DNA of 64,000 bases, taken from the NCBI GenBank assembly GCA_903939115.1, contig CAJAFV010000071.1, forward strand, positions 62,001 to 126,000, written 5' to 3'. Source of the stretch: an uncultured Geobacteraceae bacterium (GTDB taxonomy: Bacteria > Desulfobacterota > Desulfuromonadia > Geobacterales > Pseudopelobacteraceae). The translations under genes were made by a program, and so were the position numbers. Shown in pieces: positions 17,416 to 26,416 of the stretch. Each line of letters begins with the position of its first letter. The first letter of the stretch is position 1. Below the pieces are notes generated by a model. It was not told the origin of the DNA. It saw only the letters and a list, made by a program, of their open reading frames with translations, and did not search any database.

Positions 17416-18321
17416 ATGAGTGATGATATAAATATGTTACACTCTCAATTTTCTGAATCGTCAATTACCGATGATGTAGTAAGAGGCGATCTCATAATCA
17501 GCTTCGATAATAAAACAATAACAATAAAATACGATCTGTCAATGAAGCACTACTTACAAAGATCCTTGTATTGTAATGCCAAAGATAATCATCATTATGA
17601 ACCCGATTTTGTTACTATAATATTCAAAACTCTTAAACCGGGTGATACCTTTATTGATATCGGTTCTAATTTTGGATATTTTACTCTGCTCGCATCAGCA
17701 ATAGTCGGTGAGGAGGGGCGTGTAATAGCTTTTGAACCAGAAGCATTTAATTTTAGTTGTCTTACCAACAACATTAACTTAAACAAAAGCAGGAACATAA
17801 CTGCATTTAATATTGCACTTGGCAACGAAGAACGAAAGTCAATATTATATTTTGACAACGCTAACGATGGTGGTCATACCTTATGGGGTATAAGAAAAGA
17901 AACGTATGATGCAGTTGGCATGCATGAACCGAGTAAACAAATAATTCAAGAAAGAACACTTGATAATGTTATTCTGGAAAATAAAATTTCATCGATAAAA
18001 ATTATTAAAATTGATGCAGAAGGGTGGGATTATAACATTTTAGTTGGATCAGTAAATACTATCAGGAAATTCAATGTGCCGATAATTCTCGCAGAAATCT
18101 ATACTGAAGGGTTAGAAAAATCAGGTTCGTCTGAAAGATTATACAGAAGGTTTCTGAAGGAGCTCGGATACAATATGTACATTGCACATCCTACTCCACA
18201 AGGCAGTACATTTCTTGCACTAGTTGATGATAACAGCTCTCATGGAAATGCGTATAATGCGATATTTTCAAATACCCAATACCTGGCTTCTTTTACTCAG
18301 TGCATACATTTCTTCGAATGA
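17416..18321 (+). CDS. FkbM-family methyltransferase, AT-rich gene
   Basis: A 301-residue protein. SAM motif I is FIDIGSNFGYFTLLAS (about residues 76-91), VIAFEPEAFNFSCLTNNI is motif II, and IIKIDAEGWDYNILVG near residue 200 is the FkbM-specific DxEG block. FkbM enzymes O-methylate sugars or polyketide hydroxyls. I use the ATG at 17416 with ACGGAG upstream rather than a TTG five codons earlier. Codon use is unlike the neighbours: three sampled 60-base lines (17461-17640) contain 27-33% G+C, against roughly half in the core genes. This suggests recent acquisition. The next gene starts 40 bases downstream. Confidence 0.8.
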   Translation: MSDDINMLHSQFSESSITDDVVRGDLIISFDNKTITIKYDLSMKHYLQRSLYCNAKDNHHYEPDFVTIIFKTLKPGDTFIDIGSNFGYFTLLASAIVGEEGRVIAFEPEAFNFSCLTNNINLNKSRNITAFNIALGNEERKSILYFDNANDGGHTLWGIRKETYDAVGMHEPSKQIIQERTLDNVILENKISSIKIIKIDAEGWDYNILVGSVNTIRKFNVPIILAEIYTEGLEKSGSSERLYRRFLKELGYNMYIAHPTPQGSTFLALVDDNSSHGNAYNAIFSNTQYLASFTQCIHFFE

Positions 18322-18360
18322 CAAATGGTGTACACTCTTTCTATCGGGGGGATATGTTCT

Positions 18361-19371
18361 ATGAATGTATTAATTACCGGCATTACCGGCATGGTTGGAT
18401 CTCACCTGGCAGATTATCTCCTTGAGAACACTGACTGGGAAATATTCGGCATGTGCCGATGGCGCAGTCCTCTCGATAATGTAGGACATCTGCTTGATCG
18501 GGCCAACCGTAAAGATAGGCTGCACTTCGTGAATGGAGATCTTTGCGACTATGTCTCCCTGGTCAATGCGGTAGAAGAATCACAGCCCGATTATGTCTTC
18601 CACCTAGCTGCCCAGAGCTATCCGTCAACAAGTTTTACCGCACCTATTCAAACGCTTGATACTAATATTCTGGGAACAGAACGCCTGCTGGAGGCGCTGC
18701 GGCGTTGTCCGGGTATCGATCCGGTCATCCACGTCTGCTCATCCTCCGAAGTCTTTGGCCGCGTCCCTCAGGAGAAACTTCCAATCGGCGAGGAATGTTC
18801 CTTCCACCCGGCCTCTCCGTATGCGATTTCAAAAACCGGTACCGACCTTGTTGGCAGATTTCATGCTGAAGCCTACGGCCAGAAGGTGCTGGTGACACGG
18901 ATGTTCACTCACACAGGGCCACGCCGTGGAGATGTGTTTGCCGAGTCCACCTTTGCCAAGCAGATTGCCATGATAGAAAAGGGGCTAATTCCGCCGGTTG
19001 TCAAGACAGGCAATCTTCAATCCATGCGGACCTGGGCGGATGTACGTGATGCTGTGAGGGCCTACTATATGCTGGTAACTGTCAATCCTGTACCAGGTGC
19101 GTATTACAATATCGGCGGGTCTTTCTCCTGTACTGTGGAGGATATGCTGAAACATCTGATATCCATATCAACCAGTCGGGACAGCATCCGCGTTGCGACC
19201 GAACAAATCCGTCTGCGACCTCTGGACGCCGACCTACAGGTTCCTGACACAACAAAGTTTCAGGCACACACCGGATGGCAACCGGAAATACCTTTTGAAA
19301 AAACCATGCAGGATCTGCTCGACTATTGGCGTGAACGGGTGGAAACGGGCAAAGTGTTTTTGACGAGGTAA
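18361..19371 (+). CDS. GDP-mannose 4,6-dehydratase-like SDR
   Basis: A 336-residue extended short-chain dehydrogenase. The NAD(P)-binding motif is TGITGMVGSHLADYLLE near residue 7, the Ser/Glu catalytic region is CSSSEVFG (about 126-133), and the catalytic YAISK pair is intact (about 154-158). Residues RTWADVRDAVRAYYML near 222 are typical of the GMD branch. It would remove water from a nucleotide sugar to give a 4-keto-6-deoxy intermediate. GDP-mannose or a GDP-heptose (as for the Campylobacter DmhA/WcbK enzymes) are plausible substrates; sequence alone does not decide. The ATG at 18361 is chosen because GGGGGG lies nine bases before it; an in-frame ATG at 18325 lacks this. Confidence 0.82.
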   Translation: MNVLITGITGMVGSHLADYLLENTDWEIFGMCRWRSPLDNVGHLLDRANRKDRLHFVNGDLCDYVSLVNAVEESQPDYVFHLAAQSYPSTSFTAPIQTLDTNILGTERLLEALRRCPGIDPVIHVCSSSEVFGRVPQEKLPIGEECSFHPASPYAISKTGTDLVGRFHAEAYGQKVLVTRMFTHTGPRRGDVFAESTFAKQIAMIEKGLIPPVVKTGNLQSMRTWADVRDAVRAYYMLVTVNPVPGAYYNIGGSFSCTVEDMLKHLISISTSRDSIRVATEQIRLRPLDADLQVPDTTKFQAHTGWQPEIPFEKTMQDLLDYWRERVETGKVFLTR

Positions 19372-19394
19372 TCAGTTTTAGAGGGATTTCAAGA

Positions 19395-21170
19395 ATGACC
19401 AATGACAAAACATCAAATACAGTCTTCACACTCATTCTTACTATCGCAGCTCATCATCGTTCAGGAGGCATACTATTATCTACAAGTCCTTTTACATTAA
19501 AGTCTTACGCCAAGTGGAAGTTGAAACAGGAGAATATTGATAATATTAACATCAACGCGCACGTTTTTCCCAATGCAACATGCGCTGAAGAAATTACCGA
19601 GTATATCCTGGCATCAAATGCTGATGTTGTCGGATTATCCATGTATATATGGAATTACTCAGTATTGCGTGAAAGTGCGATGATGGTCAAAAAGCAGCGA
19701 CCGGATATCAAAATACTATTCGGCGGACCGCAAGTATCTCCAATTGCAGCCGAAATTATTAATAACAATTGGTTTGTCGATATTATCCCATACCTGACCG
19801 TGCCGGGTGAGAATATTTTTTTCAATGTTTTGAAAGCGGTTTCTGGGCGGCAAGATCTGAATCGCGTTAATAACATCTATTATCGTGAAGGAACTCAGAT
19901 AATTAAGACTCTACCCGCTAATGAGGAGGTTGATTTAGAACAGTCGCCATCTCCCCTCTTGGATGGCACAATTGATCTGAACGGAGACAACAAATACCAG
20001 ATTGTGCTTGAATCATCGCGAGGCTGTTTCATGGAATGCGCCTACTGTTTTTGGAGTGGAGAAACGAGGCACGTGAGATATTTTCCCCTGGAGCGGGTGC
20101 TTGCAGAAATTGATAAAGTTTATTCAAACCCTCAGGTAACGCATGTCATCTTTGCCGATTCTGATGTCTTGATGAATCGCGAGCGAACCAATACGCTGAT
20201 TGATAAGATTAAAACTTACGGAAGCCGTATATCTACGTTCTTCGAAGTCGATGCAATCAGGATTACCGAGTCAAACAGGGATATTGTTGAGAAGATCTCT
20301 TCTCTGGACAGGTCGATGATAAAGTTTGCGATACAATCGGCAAATCCAGAAACTTTACGAATAATGAAGCGGCCCTTTGCTTTTGAGAAATACGCGGAGA
20401 AAGCAGCGTTGGTTCGATCGTGGATACCGGATGTAGCAATTTGTGTCGAAATCATTGCTTCTCTGCCCGGTGATACTCTCAGTACTTTCATCGATACTAT
20501 TGATGCTTCGTTATCGCTCGAACCCGCGCACATTCATACAAATTACCCGCTCTATTTATTGCCTGGAACGGATTATTTCATTAACAAGTCGGCCCTTGGT
20601 ATTACGCACACCGGTGATCCAAATTACACCATAATCGAAACCGCAACATTTCCCAAAAAGGACATCATTACTGCCCTCCATCTCGCATTTTTTACTGAAA
20701 TATTGACATTCTATCATCCCATACTCGCCAAAACTCTCTATCGCATATGCCGGAAGGACCAAACTGAGCGTCGGGTTGATCGACTCGCCAGATGGATGAC
20801 TGCCATCGAAAATTGCCTGGGTTTGCTAACATATATCGAGGATGTCGTAGTAAAGATTACCGAGAATGTGGATAGCTTGAATGAGATCAAGGGGGATTTT
20901 TTGCACGCGGCGTGTAGTCCAAACCAAAGCGCACAGATGTATCAGGCAATTCTTGATTTAGAAGGCCTTTCTGAAGAGGCATTGGATGAGTTTAGTGACG
21001 GCATCAAGGTTTATAAGCAAATCAGCAACCGGCCACCTGTAAAAGGGAAATCGCCCTATGAAAATCTGGAAGATTTATTTCTGATTGAGGTTGAGGCGAA
21101 TTCGGGACAGATTGGCTTGCAAACGGCGCGTAAATTCGTTCCTCGCTTCGTTTTTGACGGGCGGGTTTGA
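19395..21170 (+). CDS. B12-binding-type radical SAM protein
   Basis: A 591-residue protein. Residues about 20-170 form the cobalamin-binding-type domain (ADVVGLSMYIWNYS, ILFGGPQVSP). The radical-SAM cluster is C211-x3-C215-x2-C218 in a block reading SSRGCFMECAYCFWSG. VTHVIFADSDVLMNRERT and FAIQSANPETLRIMKR are core strands. A long C-terminal helical region (about residues 420-591) is bigger than in most relatives. The DxHxxG motif is absent. It follows the dehydratase gene by 23 bases, so a nucleotide sugar or glycan substrate is plausible, but none can be named. Confidence 0.78.
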   Translation: MTNDKTSNTVFTLILTIAAHHRSGGILLSTSPFTLKSYAKWKLKQENIDNININAHVFPNATCAEEITEYILASNADVVGLSMYIWNYSVLRESAMMVKKQRPDIKILFGGPQVSPIAAEIINNNWFVDIIPYLTVPGENIFFNVLKAVSGRQDLNRVNNIYYREGTQIIKTLPANEEVDLEQSPSPLLDGTIDLNGDNKYQIVLESSRGCFMECAYCFWSGETRHVRYFPLERVLAEIDKVYSNPQVTHVIFADSDVLMNRERTNTLIDKIKTYGSRISTFFEVDAIRITESNRDIVEKISSLDRSMIKFAIQSANPETLRIMKRPFAFEKYAEKAALVRSWIPDVAICVEIIASLPGDTLSTFIDTIDASLSLEPAHIHTNYPLYLLPGTDYFINKSALGITHTGDPNYTIIETATFPKKDIITALHLAFFTEILTFYHPILAKTLYRICRKDQTERRVDRLARWMTAIENCLGLLTYIEDVVVKITENVDSLNEIKGDFLHAACSPNQSAQMYQAILDLEGLSEEALDEFSDGIKVYKQISNRPPVKGKSPYENLEDLFLIEVEANSGQIGLQTARKFVPRFVFDGRV

Positions 21171-21253
21171 AATATTAGATGCTCGGTAGGTAGTAAACCC
21201 TTTTTGATCTTTTTTTTGACGAAACAACGTATCAACACGAGGATACCTGCAAC

Positions 21254-22723
21254 ATGGACAAGTCGCAGTTTGATGTGGAACATATAGAAAAATTTCTTAT
21301 TGACCATTATCTGTTAACCGCTTTCGCCTCTTCAGATAATGATGAGATCAAAAAAAATATTGAAAAGGCCCAGGTACTGAACGGGCCGTTTACGCTCTAT
21401 AAAATAGCGAATCATTATCGTGATACAAGACAGTTTGAAGCTGCAATTGATCTATATTTCAATGCTTACGAACAGGGTTTGTCTGACTCTATTTTCTTGC
21501 GCGATGCTGCTGACTGTCTCCTCAGGCATGGCTCCTTTGAACAATACAGCCGTTTTTACCGCACAATGCTTGAAAATGACAATTCTAACCGCTTTGCCGG
21601 ATTTGTCCTTGGAATGATTGATAACTTTAATAAGGTGGTAAGTCAAATCAGCTCTGATATCAGTAGATGGGCTTCTTCTGGAAAGCCCAAAATAATATTT
21701 CAGACCACTTTTTGGGGGGCAAGATTCGTTGATATTTTTCTGAATTACACCGTTCCCATGCTGTTGGCAAAAGGCAATATTCCGGATACGGCTGAAAACT
21801 ATGAAATTCACTATCTGATTGCCACAACACAAGCCGACTTTGAAAATATGCAAAGCAGGGAAATGTTTTCCAACCTGCAAAAATATGTGCAAGTTCACTT
21901 TGTATGCCTGCCGCAACATCTGCTGGACTATTCCGGCGAATATGCAAAGAAAAACAAGTCCGCCAAGATGATTCCGATTTCTATCTTAACCAACTCCATG
22001 CATTACGCAGCCATAGAGTGCGCACGATTATCAGGTCTTGATCTGATAATGATTTATCCTGACCATATTCTGGCGGAGTCCTTTTTAACCGATTTGATTT
22101 CAGAAAAAAGTGGATATGGGGCGCTTTCAGGGGTCGGTTTCAGGCTTTATTATGATCAACAGATACTTGATGAAATTAACAGGTACAGGGCAGTTGATGG
22201 TGTTTTGGGGATTGATTACAGGGTTTTATATGATCTTCTTGTGAAATATCTGCCGGACGTGAATTACGTTGATTCGAAGATTTGTTTTACAAGTTTTCCT
22301 GTCAATGTCTGTTGGCGGGTTGCTGATCAGGGTATTATTGCCCACGTAAATCATTACTGCGTATGGGTGATACGTGGCAGTGCCTTTAAAGAACCGGTCC
22401 ATCCTTCACTTGATCCCATAGACGGTTTTTTTCTGGACAGGATTTTTACTGACAAAAAAGATATTGGCCTGGCATCAGAAAAGATAATAGCCTTTGATCT
22501 GGGCGATAATCCTTTAGTGAGTAAAACAGACGGAACAGACTTTGATATGGCGAAGGTGGCTGCGTGGCTGAAAAGAAGCCTGACCGATGTGCACCAGAAA
22601 TATTTTGAAAAATGCATGAAATATTCCGTGACAGGATCTTATGATTCACCGGAGTGGGATAAAACAATCGCTATGGCCCGATCCGCCATAAACCGGATAA
22701 TCATGCTGGCAAAGCACACTTAA
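21254..22723 (+). CDS. Unrecognised protein with TPR-like N-terminus
   Basis: A 489-residue protein that I do not recognise. Residues about 40-105 are TPR-like helices (AIDLYFNAYEQGL, LRDAADCLLRHG). From about residue 135 an alpha/beta domain begins with KIIFQTTFWGARFVDIFLNY, followed by YEIHYLIATTQADFENMQ and LDLIMIYPDHILAES. The succession of strands and helices and the DH pair in YPDH recall a GT-A-like sugar-transferase fold, but no firm motif is present. No signal peptide or membrane segment. GAGGA precedes the ATG. Nine bases separate it from the next radical-SAM gene, so it belongs to that operon. Treat as a conserved-looking hypothetical in a glycan locus. Confidence 0.5.
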   Translation: MDKSQFDVEHIEKFLIDHYLLTAFASSDNDEIKKNIEKAQVLNGPFTLYKIANHYRDTRQFEAAIDLYFNAYEQGLSDSIFLRDAADCLLRHGSFEQYSRFYRTMLENDNSNRFAGFVLGMIDNFNKVVSQISSDISRWASSGKPKIIFQTTFWGARFVDIFLNYTVPMLLAKGNIPDTAENYEIHYLIATTQADFENMQSREMFSNLQKYVQVHFVCLPQHLLDYSGEYAKKNKSAKMIPISILTNSMHYAAIECARLSGLDLIMIYPDHILAESFLTDLISEKSGYGALSGVGFRLYYDQQILDEINRYRAVDGVLGIDYRVLYDLLVKYLPDVNYVDSKICFTSFPVNVCWRVADQGIIAHVNHYCVWVIRGSAFKEPVHPSLDPIDGFFLDRIFTDKKDIGLASEKIIAFDLGDNPLVSKTDGTDFDMAKVAAWLKRSLTDVHQKYFEKCMKYSVTGSYDSPEWDKTIAMARSAINRIIMLAKHT

Positions 22724-22732
22724 CAATCTGAT

Positions 22733-23611
22733 ATGAATGATATTATCCCAAAAGAGTACCATAATTATATTGCCTTTTTTCTGACACTTGACTGCAATCT
22801 TAATTGCCAATACTGCATCAATATGCACGGGTCTGCATCACGAGCAGGACAAGCACATAGAAACCAGCTTTCAGCGGATGAATGGATAGAAGCTGCTAAC
22901 AGGCTGGTATTACGCGATGATTTGCCGCTTACCCTGCAAGGTGGCGAACCGACCCTGCATGAAGGATTTTACCGGATAGTCAACGAAGTCAGGTCCGACA
23001 TCAGGATGGATCTGATGACCAACCTGATGTTTGACGTAGATGAATTTATTGCAAATGTTCCTGAGTGGCGATTTACCCGTGAAGCCCCCTATGCCTCAAT
23101 TCGTGTCAGTTATCATCCGGGGCAGAATGACATCGAAGAGTTGATTGCAAAAACCGAGAAACTGCAGAAAGCCGGGTTCAGGATCGGTCTGTACGGTATT
23201 GAACATCCTGATCAGCAGGTTCGCAGCCATATCTTGGCAATTCAGGAGCGCTGCCAAAAACTGGGGCTGGATTTCAGGCTGAAAGAGTTTCTGGGTGAAC
23301 ATGACAAGGTAATGTACGGTACATTTAAATATGATGGATGCGTATCCGGGGAAACGACCAGAGCCTGTGAATGCCGGACAACGGAAATTATTGTTGATCC
23401 CTCAGGTTTGGTCTACAAATGCCATGCCGATCTGTACAGCGGACGGAACCCGATCGGGCATATCCTGGATGACGACTTTTCAGCAGACAGCATTGACGAG
23501 TTTCGCCATTGCGACAGCTACGGGACCTGCAACCCCTGTGATGTCAAGGTCAAGACGAACCGCTATCAGGTTTTCGGACACACCAGTGTGGAAATTAGGA
23601 AAGTTAGATGA
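22733..23611 (+). CDS. Radical SAM protein with C-terminal Cys cluster
   Basis: A 292-residue enzyme. The [4Fe-4S] site is C21-x3-C25-x2-C28 (CNLNCQYC). TLQGGEPTLHEGFYRIV (about residues 65-81) is the SAM-binding GGEP motif. The last 90 residues carry at least seven Cys, including CECRTTEIIVDPSGLVYKCH and CDSYGTCNPC, resembling a SPASM or twitch auxiliary-cluster region. Enzymes of this layout modify peptides or act on sugars. The stop overlaps the ATG of the next radical-SAM gene (ATGA), so the two are translationally coupled and may act in sequence. Substrate unknown. Confidence 0.8.
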   Translation: MNDIIPKEYHNYIAFFLTLDCNLNCQYCINMHGSASRAGQAHRNQLSADEWIEAANRLVLRDDLPLTLQGGEPTLHEGFYRIVNEVRSDIRMDLMTNLMFDVDEFIANVPEWRFTREAPYASIRVSYHPGQNDIEELIAKTEKLQKAGFRIGLYGIEHPDQQVRSHILAIQERCQKLGLDFRLKEFLGEHDKVMYGTFKYDGCVSGETTRACECRTTEIIVDPSGLVYKCHADLYSGRNPIGHILDDDFSADSIDEFRHCDSYGTCNPCDVKVKTNRYQVFGHTSVEIRKVR

Positions 23612-24675
23612 AATCTTACAATTTTGACGGGCATAAATTGTTGCACCACCTTGACAGAGTTCAGGAATTTATTTCCAAGGGGGATTGCTTTCCGTTATAT
23701 CTGGAAATCAGTCCAGTTGGCAGTTGCAACCATCGCTGTGTCTTTTGTGCATATGATTTTATCGGTTACCCGAACCGCAAACTGGAAACGGTGCGGACCC
23801 TTACACTCCTTGATGAATTGGCAGAAAGAGGGTTGCGAAGCATTCTCTTTGCTGGTGAAGGTGAGCCGCTGCTACACACTGACCTGGGAGAAATGATAAC
23901 TCATGCAAAGGCCGTTGGAATCGATGTCGGGCTATTCACAAATGGCCAGTTACTGACTGCTGAAAAAGCAGCTTTGCTTCTTACTTCCCTCAGTTTTATC
24001 AGGTTTAGTTTCAATGGTGGAAATGCTGAAAGCTATGCCCGTGTTCATCAGGTAAAACCGGATGCCTTTAAAACGGTGGTAGAGGCAATTCGAAACGCAG
24101 CCGATTTCAAGCGGAAGCATGGTTTGAAGACTGCAATTGGTGCTCAATTTGTTCTGATTCCAGAGAATATTGAATCTCTTGCGGAAGCGGCTATAATTCT
24201 TCGCGATGCAGGTGCAGACTATCTTGCCATCAAGCCTTTTGTTCAGCAGAATGTCCTGCAAAACTACCATCTGGAAGAAAAACTTGATCCCAAGCATCTT
24301 GATACTTGTCTGGCTGCCGCCGAGGGCTATGCAAATGAAACATTCAAGGTCATAGCCAGAAAGGTCGCCTTTACGGACTATGGTGTGCGGTATTATGATC
24401 ATTGCTTTGGTACTTCATTCATCTCGGTTATAAATTCTGCGGGTGACGTTGCGACGTGTCTCCCCTATTGGGACGACCCTGAATTCATTTTTGGTAATAT
24501 CCATGAGCACTCCTTTAGCGAAATATGGCAGGGAGAGCGGCGCAGAGAAATAAAGGCAAGGCTGGAGGAACGGCTTGAGGTCCATTCCTGCCCGCCAAAC
24601 TGTCGCCCTAATGCAGTGAATGAGTTTCTATATGATCTCAAGTTCCCTACAGTTGAGCATATCAATTTTATTTAG
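23608..24675 (+). CDS. Radical SAM/SPASM-like protein, paralogue A
   Basis: A 355-residue enzyme with C40-x3-C44-x2-C47 (CNHRCVFC), the SAM-binding FAGEGEPLLH near residue 85 and a C-terminal Cys set including SCPPNCRPNAVNEFLYDLK. It is a clear paralogue of the gene at 28281: both open with DGHKL-x2-HLDRV, and both end in C-x3-C-x2-NA-x-NEFLY followed by HINFI. These shared termini look like a subfamily signature. It overlaps the previous radical-SAM gene by four bases and is nine bases before the GT9 gene. Together with the split transketolase that follows, it suggests a dedicated sugar-building route. Confidence 0.8.
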   Translation: MKSYNFDGHKLLHHLDRVQEFISKGDCFPLYLEISPVGSCNHRCVFCAYDFIGYPNRKLETVRTLTLLDELAERGLRSILFAGEGEPLLHTDLGEMITHAKAVGIDVGLFTNGQLLTAEKAALLLTSLSFIRFSFNGGNAESYARVHQVKPDAFKTVVEAIRNAADFKRKHGLKTAIGAQFVLIPENIESLAEAAIILRDAGADYLAIKPFVQQNVLQNYHLEEKLDPKHLDTCLAAAEGYANETFKVIARKVAFTDYGVRYYDHCFGTSFISVINSAGDVATCLPYWDDPEFIFGNIHEHSFSEIWQGERRREIKARLEERLEVHSCPPNCRPNAVNEFLYDLKFPTVEHINFI

Positions 24676-24683
24676 GCAGGCCC

Positions 24684-25637
24684 ATGCAGACAAAAATTCT
24701 GATTTTTAAACTTGGCTATTCCGAAACCCTTGATCCTGAGATAGGAAAGGTTCCCAGTCTGGGAGACGTTCTCCGAACAACACCAATTTTATGGGCATTG
24801 AAGGAAAAATATCCGGATGCTCATATCACTTGGCTAGTTTCCGAACATGCCGAACCGCTGCTGCATCGCAACCAGTTGGTCGATCGTCTGCTGATCTGGG
24901 ACAGCTTTGTTCCGTTTCAACTGATGAAGGAAAAATTTGATGTATTGATCAACCTTGAAAAAATTCCGGGTGTGTGTGCTCTCAGTGACATGATTGATGC
25001 CTGGGTTAAATACGGTTTTCGTTTTGACTCGCTTAGCGGTAGTTATCTTGCCTATGAAAAAGGGTTGGATTTCATCAGCTACATTGAAGGGAAGCACTCG
25101 GACAAGGGTAAAGGCTACTGGCAGCAGGTACTGATTGAAATGCTCGGTGTAAAATGGAAAGGGCAGGAATACATAATTGGTTATAAGCCTGAATCAGAGG
25201 TTAGCTATGATATAGGGCTAAATTTCGAGGTCGGTTCCAAATGGCCGGTTAAAGGGATGCCGATGGAGTTGTGGCAGGAACTGGAAAAAGGTCTTCTTGC
25301 ACAGGGTTATACGGTCTCATGGCAGAAGGGTCGTACAAACCTGTTCGAGTACATGGAGTGGATCAATTCCTGTCGGCTGCTGATAACAAATGACAGTCTG
25401 GGGCTTCACCTCGCATTTGCATTTCATAAAAAGGTCATCGGACTGTTCGGGCCGACTGATCCCAGTGAAGTATATTTTTATACAGGTGGAAAATTGTTAA
25501 GATCATCATGCGATTGCCCGCAACTGCCTTGCTTTGATGTTAAGTGCAAAACAGATTTGTTGTGCATGTCACAGATGAATATTGACGAAATATTGAGTTC
25601 GGTAACTGAAGTTTTAGATGTATCCTCCTCATCATGA
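24684..25637 (+). CDS. Glycosyltransferase family 9 (heptosyltransferase-like)
   Basis: A 317-residue GT-B protein of the ADP-heptose:LPS heptosyltransferase family. The N-terminal acceptor half has SLGDVLRTTPILWALKEKYP (about residues 27-46) and ITWLVSEHAEPLL. The C-terminal donor half has LITNDSLGLHLAFAFHKKVI near residue 235 and GLFGPTDPSEVYFY, the hallmark nucleotide-sugar-binding region. GT9 enzymes transfer heptose or related sugars in the cytoplasm. Cys residues near the end (SSCDCPQLPCFDVKC) may bind a metal and are unusual. It overlaps the transketolase gene by four bases. Donor is not certain to be heptose. Confidence 0.8.
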   Translation: MQTKILIFKLGYSETLDPEIGKVPSLGDVLRTTPILWALKEKYPDAHITWLVSEHAEPLLHRNQLVDRLLIWDSFVPFQLMKEKFDVLINLEKIPGVCALSDMIDAWVKYGFRFDSLSGSYLAYEKGLDFISYIEGKHSDKGKGYWQQVLIEMLGVKWKGQEYIIGYKPESEVSYDIGLNFEVGSKWPVKGMPMELWQELEKGLLAQGYTVSWQKGRTNLFEYMEWINSCRLLITNDSLGLHLAFAFHKKVIGLFGPTDPSEVYFYTGGKLLRSSCDCPQLPCFDVKCKTDLLCMSQMNIDEILSSVTEVLDVSSSS

Positions 25638-26416
25638 GTACACACGACACAGCACGCAGAATACGACGTACAATCATAGAAATGGCCAATCGCTCCAAGA
25701 GCCCGCATGTCGGGTCCTGCCTCTCTTGTGCCGATATCCTTGCCGTACTATATGACAATATCCTCAGGCTGGCACCATGGGACAGCCGCGATATTTTTAT
25801 TTTAAGCAAGGGACACGCGGCAATGTCACTTTATAGCACCTTATATGACAAAGGTATCCTGACGGAAAAGGATATTGAAGGATATTACCAGGACAATGGT
25901 ACACTACCGGCCCACCTGGACCGCAATACGGAAAAAGGGATTGAGGTCTCAGTCGGTTCACTTGGCCATGGATTCAATATGGGGCTGGGAATGGCCTACG
26001 GTTTTAAGAAACAGCGTAATGACCGCAAAGTGTTTGCTGTTATTGGCGATGGTGAGTCACAGGAAGGTTCTATCTGGGAAGGGGCTTTGTTCGCCGGATC
26101 ACTGGGGCTGGATAATTTCACCGCAATTATGGATCATAACAACTTGCAGGGTTATGGCCGTCCGACTGAAATATGTGCATTTGAACCAGTTCGTGAAAAA
26201 TGGAGCGCTTTTGGCTGGTGTGCCCTGGAGGTTGACGGCCATGATCACGGGGCGCTCAGCTCAGCGTTGCGAATGGACTCACAGGGGAAACCCAAAATAC
26301 TGATTTCAAAGACAACCAAGGGTAAGGGGGTCTCATTCATGGAAGACCAGCTCATCTGGCATTACTATATAGTTACAGATGAGCACAAGCGTCAGGCCCT
26401 GGAAGAGTTGTCATGA
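25634..26416 (+). CDS. Transketolase, N-terminal (TPP-binding) subunit
   Basis: A 260-residue polypeptide that matches only the N-terminal third of a full transketolase. The TPP/Mg2+ motif is IGDGESQEGSIWE (about residues 136-148), ending in DHNNLQGYG about 28 residues later. FILSKGHAAMSLYSTLYD holds the conserved His of the active site. The partner subunit follows with an ATGA overlap, a normal split transketolase. Such split enzymes transfer two-carbon ketol units. Here, inside a glycan locus, it could supply sedoheptulose 7-phosphate for heptose synthesis or build a branched sugar; neither is proven. Confidence 0.88.
   Translation: MSTHDTARRIRRTIIEMANRSKSPHVGSCLSCADILAVLYDNILRLAPWDSRDIFILSKGHAAMSLYSTLYDKGILTEKDIEGYYQDNGTLPAHLDRNTEKGIEVSVGSLGHGFNMGLGMAYGFKKQRNDRKVFAVIGDGESQEGSIWEGALFAGSLGLDNFTAIMDHNNLQGYGRPTEICAFEPVREKWSAFGWCALEVDGHDHGALSSALRMDSQGKPKILISKTTKGKGVSFMEDQLIWHYYIVTDEHKRQALEELS

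Noticed and set aside
21171-21253. T-rich stretch after the radical-SAM gene (TTTTTGATCTTTTTTTT) as a terminator
   Set aside because: No stem of useful length precedes the T-runs, so it is not a convincing rho-independent terminator.
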